This document shows positions 58,001 to 64,000 of a stretch of 64,000 bases of DNA, in pieces; the first letter of the stretch is position 1; the number at the start of each line of letters is the position of its first letter. The DNA is taken from contig JAJTTP010000015.1 of NCBI GenBank assembly GCA_023313575.1, positions 372,001 to 436,000 of the forward strand. Reading direction: 5' to 3'. Below the pieces are notes generated by a model that ran no database searches, was not told the origin of the DNA, and saw only the letters and a program-made list of their open reading frames with translations. Origin of the DNA: Eutypella sp. D-1. Lineage: Eukaryota; Ascomycota; Sordariomycetes; Xylariales; Diatrypaceae. The translations under genes and the position numbers were made by a program.

Positions 58001-61000
58001 ATCTCCAGCCCTACCAGCTGCTTGCTGCTTAGCGCGAAGTAGCAGGTGGAGTGTCAGGTACGAACTGGCCTGCAGCAGCAGTTGTTCCCTATCGAACGAA
58101 GCCTCAACTATAACTAGGTGCTAAAACATGATACGTACATCTGCCACGGGGAACGGATATAACACTCGGGTGAATATAAATGAAAATCCTGGAGGCCTGA
58201 TTTGCCATGTGGGTCGTATACGTAACAGAAGTCCTTGGCATCGACGCAATCAAGGACCTTTGAAGGTTTCCTGCCCCTTCGGAGAGTGTGCGCACTTCTT
58301 GGTAGTGGGCTGTTTGGGCTTTGATAGCTGAAGTTTTGGCCATGCTACGTTCTGTCTACCCCAGAAGAGTGACTTGGGCGGTCAACTTCCCTTCCGTTAT
58401 GTGTCTTGGACTGCCTGACGGCGTGTAAAATAGTCGGGGTAAGGAACCCGACTCTCTTACTAGCTTCTTCTTAGCCTTGTATATACATTAATTAGTATGT
58501 GCATATCAATCAGTCTGGGGCCGCCTATTGCTAAGGAAAGTATTTGGAATAAGTGCGTGGAACCCCATAAATATAAGTCCTTTGAGCCGCCACCCCGTTG
58601 AGCTAATACAAGACAAAATTTAGCTTCAACGGGAAGATCACGTTAGTCCCCTAACATATGGAACGTTGATTGAGGTAGAAAGAGCGCACGGTCAGACTGT
58701 TCAAAGCCCTAATCGCTCGCCTCTGTCTCCGGCTACGTGGGACTAGCGTCCGAAACCCCCTGAGGGCCACGAGCGGCACTAATGCGGTCACAACTCTCTT
58801 CTTCCTTCCGACGAAAGGGCTCTTGCTAGCCTTAGCGGCGCTCCTGGTCCACGTCGGTTAACTTGGGTATAATATCAGCTGATTATCTAATAGTCACATT
58901 TGTTAGTCATCTCTCTAGTCACCTTGTTCATCCTACCATCGCAATCGCCTAGGATCCAAGGATGATCCATTCCTTTAAGCTGGCAGTCTGAGTATCCGGC
59001 GATTTATAGATGTTGTGATAGGCCTTCCTAAGAGAACGAGTTCAACTTAGGAAAAGTGCCATCTATATAACCTACTGCGTGGTTCTATTTCTAATATTAG
59101 CATATTTCGTGATAGTTTCCTTGTATGCACCTAAGTATATCAGTATATGGGACTGAAGGCACGAAGCCCGATTGCTCTCCCTACCGGACCTGATCTACAT
59201 GAGCCAAGAATTAGCTGAAATTATGATAACATAATAATAAACCACCTCTGTTGCGTTCCCGCGTATTGAATTATCTGCTTATGTAGTGTTCACATCCACC
59301 GGTACCCTTTTCCCCATGCCAGTTTAAAGGGAGGCTCACTACATACGCCTGCCCCTATTTCGACGACAAAATCGCATTCATAGATATGATTGGTTACCAA
59401 GATCTTCCTTGTACGACCTTATTCTTATTGGCCGAAAAGCTACCTAGCTACTGGGTCATTCTGCATTAGTACGTAATCTCAGCCCTATACTAAAATACAT
59501 GTACTAAAGTAGCCTAGCGGTCTGTATCATCCACTACCAATTATTCATATCAACTTTCTAGGGGCAGATATGTCTAACCAGAGCTCAGGTTGAGCGTACA
59601 GCATAACCGACTAGTAGATTGTCACGCTAAGTCGACCTATATAGAACTCGGATTCTACCGAATTCGTTATTTCATATGTCTACTACTATGCGATTTACCT
59701 TGTTGTCTATACTTTATAATTCGGTGACACATGGGAACCGTCGAGTGCTATAATGAAGCGTGCGATGTTCGTTGCGCTCAACAGTTGCTGGCTTTATGGT
59801 CCTCGCTCCTGTCGACCCGGTTTCGTGCTATAGGCGCGCTCATTAATCTATACCAAGGTCCAATCCATGTGGCTAAGCCCTATCGGCCGAGAGGAAGCCC
59901 TTCTATTGGAAGAAGCCCCCTTGTATTTTGCTATGAGGCACCGAGGCATCATTGCCCCTAAGTAGAGGCTAACACTCCCATACCTGCGAACTTGCCATCC
60001 ATCTATTGGTGATCTAAATTGTTTACATGCATCAAAATCCAGGGGAATGGCAAACCATGCTAGAGCAGCTTCTATTTTCGGCCTAAACTTCGCGAGAAGC
60101 ATATACCATCATTCCCGTGTTAGAATTATAATAGTACGTAGAACTGATACTTGAGAAAGACGTTATTCCTTCAAAGAATCAGACGTTAATTTAGTGGAGA
60201 TCTAATCGATGTCTAATCGATGGGATCAGGGGCGGGGGGCTGGGAGGAGAACCTGGCTAATTAGGGAGCTAGCATGGGCACATCAAGCACTTACGAACAA
60301 CATGTATATACATACGTAGACAACTAGCCACATTGGATATCATGGCTATAGCTCTGTCGTGACTGGGATCCCCTACTGTCCCTTCCTCTCCGAAGACGTG
60401 TTAGCATTTCTCCGCTCCTTCTGGATTTCGGAAACAATGGAGGCCGAAAGCCAAGGTCGGTTGCTGGGAGCATATCTATATACGTCTCAAGCCATGGCAC
60501 GATCTGTGGGGTAGTTCAGACAATGATAACTTCAACTATAAAATAAAAAGTCGCCGGTGCAGGTGAGCAATCTATATAGCTTCAGAGGAAACTCAAATTA
60601 TCGAATCTGGAACTGTCTGATTGCTGCAAGCTCGCTATCTGGCTATATACTAAGGATAGTATGATCTAAGGATCGATACCCGCTTTTAATGCGGGAGAGG
60701 AGCTGTACTCATTTATAGATCTTCTCCAACGCTAAGACCGCGTTGGCCCGAAATCTGAACTGTCATTACAGTTATCATTATTAGTAGTATGCGGTGAAGC
60801 CGTAAAGGGGGCTACCTGGCTGAGTATATGGGACAGCAGATGGTATGACGTTATGTGGAGCGGCGAGCCACCTGTTAGGCGGCAGTCTGCTTATATGGAG
60901 AAAAAAAGGCAATTATCGTAGATTGTGCTCTATCCAGACTGTAAGCTAGGAAGGGCGAATTTTGGCCTTTCTTGCGTATTCTAGGCTGTGCGTGGCTAGT

Positions 61001-63800
61001 ATTTCGTCCCCAATCTTCGAAGGTTCGAATCCGCGTTGTTGCTAGCATCCCTTTTCGAGGGCCCGCTAACCAGTGCGGTTATGGTTAAAAATAGAAGACG
61101 CTTAATACCCATTTGGAAATCAATGTGTGCACTAGTCATGGATTTAGTCCGTATAGTGGGGAAAGTACGTCCGCTAGTAGTAGGTAAGTACCAATGTATT
61201 GGTAAGGCGGTGCTGCTGAGTCCCCGTTTCAGATCCGTGGAGAGAAAGTCCGACAGCTGGGACCAATTAAAGACAGCTGAGAAACGTAGTGGGAACACTG
61301 GGACCAACCAACGAGCAGGGCCTTGATAGTCTATAACTGTTACAGTTAGGCCCATTCACGCCTTGCAGAACCAGCCCAGCCTTACCAACCCAATAAGAGC
61401 TAGTTCAGCTGGGCCAGCTGGGCCACCGCTAACAAAAGCACGTGCACAGACAGGCCTTTCCTCTCCATCACGCCGCCAGGCCCCATTCCTAGCCGGATGT
61501 ACGTACATTGTCCCATATTTTTACCTCGTTGGGTATCCTTCAGTAAGTTCCTGTAGCGGGGTTGCATATAGAGCAAGGGTACATACTGCGCATAGTGGTA
61601 CGCTAAACTGATAGTTGGGTCTGTTAGGTGGTGAAGAGAAGGGGGGACAGCTCGCAATCCCAGGGCCGCCGCCAGTGCCACATATTCGGAAACCCAGTCA
61701 CCAGTGCGGTGTACTTACACGTTTGCATGTAACGACAGCACCACCATCATCGTGGCTTCTTTGTTTCTGACACCAATTTGATTGGGGGCTCGTGGCCCGA
61801 AGAAGTTTCGCAAGACTAATGAAGCAGCCCGTTTGATCAAGCTTGTCAATTACTACGGTACTATTAATGGGATACGAGTTGGTAGGAGGTGTCAATCAGA
61901 CTGAGACTTGAAACAGCTTATCTGCATATGCCTTAAAATATGTGGCTATCTATATACCTGTCTTATCTACTACCTACCTCCCTTCGACGTCTAAATACCG
62001 GCTATTGCTGTGAGAATAAACTGGATGCAATTAAAAGTAAACTACCTACTTGCCTACATAGTAGTTAGGTGGTAGGCAGTATGATCTCTATACCTACCGT
62101 CTATGGACGATACCTACGCGTATCTGCATGTATGCATCTTGGTGGGGGTGCGCTGTAGTTTTGGAGGGTACAGGTACGTACCCTGTATATAAGTACCTAA
62201 GTATATACGCCAATGCGTTTCCACTTTTCCAAGGTTCTTAGGTCTTCCACTCTCAGCAGCTCTAGGTAACTATGATAATGCACTTATGTATACTAATTTT
62301 CTCACCCCTGAGGGGTCTGTCTATACTTAGACGCCCGCGCTTGTAGGTGTCTCTGTACAACCCTTTCACTTTTACATGGACGTCTGTCTGCTTTCGCTGC
62401 CACCTACGTCCCTGGATGCCCACCTACCTTTTCTGTCTATTTTGATTTGATCTCTTTTTTGATTTCTCCCATTACGGCCTAAGTAGACACCGTGAAATGT
62501 TTCCCCTCTATTCCAATATCAAGCAAGATCTCTCCGTAGGCGAGTTCTATATGGTAGTTATACAGCAAGTGCGTTATATCTACAGCTCTTTAGGTCGAAT
62601 GGTTTTCAAGGATTGGGTGGGATCCTATGAATTATACAACTTTGTGCAATTTCACCGCGTGTAAACCCCCTGCCTACCTTCCACCTACATAGTAACTCGA
62701 AGGACCCGGGTTGCCAGGACCAGGTCCACATCAAAGTCGCCGTTTACTATCTACGGATACAAGCTATGGGTAAATTTCTAAATTCATCTCCTACCTCCAT
62801 CTATATTCTCTCTCCATGTCTATTCGAAAAATTAGACGCAGATGCGCAGATATTAGCTTTGGCGTTAGCTTCGCTTATTTCGGGTTGTTACTGATCCCTA
62901 CACAGTAGGCCCATTCTATCCCGCAGCTGCGCGCCTGTTTCCAAGCTCATTTTGAGCCGGTATTATGACGTTCTTCCTAGACGATATTTGGAACAGGCCA
63001 GCCACCATTCCTTACATCAAAACAGTATCCATTTTAACCCCAAAAGGATACATTCCCATGTTGGCCGTATTGCAAGCGCAAAGCAAATAGTCTCATCATC
63101 ATATTGTCATGCGAGTAGTCGTGAAATCTGGCAAGTCACCTCTGCTTTGGTCTGTTTCGCGCGAACAAGTATGCTCGGGTAGAATCGAAAGACCAGTTTA
63201 CACGCCGTTGGCGCATTATACGCCCTGGTGTTAGTAGTATCTCCATGGAGACGACAGACGCATGAGACGCCAGGGACATATAGCTTGGCGTCCCATACCT
63301 TTCTCTCTCTGCCCTGCCGTAAAGAACAGGCCCAGCAGCCTTGTGCTCTGACAGCCCTCCTCCCGCACACTAGGCCCTGGCCTCTTCCTGGTCAGGTCGA
63401 ACCGAACGAAGGAGGATCAAGCATTCACTGGGGCGTGTTAGTGTACCCATCGAAAGGTACAGTACCAAGGTTCCAGTACCTAAAGCCTGCCCAGACCAAT
63501 TTTCACTCTACGTACCCCCTGTCCACCCTCTCCAGGCTTGTCCATGTACAATCTCTTACCCTGTCTCCCACCTAAACCCGTTCCGTCTCATTGGAGTGTA
63601 GAATCAGTACCCACGAACAAGATGGTTTGAGGGGTGCTCTTAGCCTCCCCACACCGTCTCGACCCGTGGTGTTCATCATGTTGCCGTACAGGGTACCCTG
63701 TACCCTACAGTATACGTGATATGGACCTCTCCGGCTCTGGGCGTACCATCATGGTGGTTGTATGTCGTACCCGTACCTAGTACACACACCTAGCCCTGGC
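55001..63800. other. Gene-free right arm, part 2
   Basis: The DNA is more TA-rich than part 1, and stop codons interrupt all frames. The longest frames are about 119 codons (60996-61355, minus) and 115 codons (63228-63575, plus) and show no recognisable family. A more GC-rich island at about 58680-58860 stands out but has no open frame. Repeated partial TAGGTA units occur around 61960-62280. Confidence 0.5.
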
Positions 63801-63845
63801 CGTTGAAGTGGCCCACTCCACCCGAGTACAGCCCCTCGATGAATT

Positions 63846-64000
63846 TATAAACCTTCAATGTCCTCCCCTCCGGCCATGATTACTTGAGGCTGAGAACTCC
63901 CCAACACTCATCATCGTTACCCAGCACTGTACAACAAAGACATCACCCGAACTTTACACGACTAAGTCACAACCAACGACAGACCTTCTCTCAATCCAAT
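63846..64000 (+). promoter_or_regulatory. Probable promoter and leader of a gene beyond the right edge
   Basis: A TATAA element at 63846-63850 is followed by pyrimidine-rich DNA and then a C/A-rich stretch with CAACAAAGACATCACC-like sequence and no ATG after about 63920, typical of fungal 5' leaders. No coding sequence is inside the window. Confidence 0.35.

Noticed and set aside
61022..61032. tRNA-like B-box (GGTTCGAATCC)
   Set aside because: The flanking bases do not form a T-stem, and no A-box or acceptor stem lies at the right distance.
1..64000. CRISPR arrays, insertion sequences, bacterial operons, intact transposons
   Set aside because: No regularly spaced direct repeats with unique spacers, no transposase or reverse-transcriptase motifs, and gene structure throughout is eukaryotic with introns.

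Overview
The window is nuclear DNA of a filamentous ascomycete, most likely a Sordariomycete (inference). It carries spliced eukaryotic housekeeping genes with short introns (GT/AG, CTAAC- or CTGAC-like branch sites), a dispersed single-copy 5S rRNA gene as in filamentous fungi, 2EXR/F-box-like fungal proteins, a GPI-type cell-surface protein and long microsatellite-rich spacers. I see no bacterial, plasmid or CRISPR features and no intact transposon.

Layout. 1-4259: gene-free, with minisatellites at 3.57-3.88 kb. 4.2-16.8 kb: a 2EXR/F-box-like gene (+), ARPC2 (-) divergent from UTP12/DIP2 (+), and an eight-exon multi-KH RNA-binding protein gene (-). 16.8-22.4 kb: spacer rich in simple repeats. 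22.4-31.8 kb: a large disordered protein (-), an SDT1/PHM8-type pyrimidine 5'-nucleotidase (+), Mediator subunit MED21 (-) divergent from RRG7 (+), and a small charged coiled-coil protein (-). 34.6-45.7 kb: a Cys-rich GPI-type surface protein (+), the queuine tRNA-ribosyltransferase catalytic subunit (-), a second 2EXR-like protein (+), a 5S rRNA gene (+) and eIF2B-alpha/GCN3 (+). 45.7-64 kb: about 18 kb in which I recognise no gene. The last 150 bp look like the promoter and leader of a gene starting beyond the window.

I rebuilt the exon structures by hand: ARPC2 6 exons/319 aa; UTP12 2 exons/986 aa; KH protein 8 exons/967 aa; SDT1-like 4 exons/244 aa; MED21 2 exons/138 aa; surface protein 3 exons/403 aa; TGT 3 exons/423 aa; eIF2B-alpha 3 exons/362 aa. 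In every case the frame is kept across each junction. The genes are independent units, not a cluster or pathway; several share divergent promoters of 0.5-1.4 kb.

Most interesting observations: (1) a 10-bp palindrome, TACCTAGGTA, occurs exactly six times, all intergenic and three within about 150 bp upstream of a start codon, against about 0.06 expected by chance; (2) the surface protein contains two copies of a C-x9-C-x17-C-x-C module, one per exon; (3) very short uORFs abut or overlap the start codons of eIF2B-alpha and RRG7, and a TGAGTCA (Gcn4/CPC1-type) site lies beside the eIF2B-alpha TATA box; (4) the 18-kb gene-free right arm. I found no clear new defence-like or biosynthetic system.
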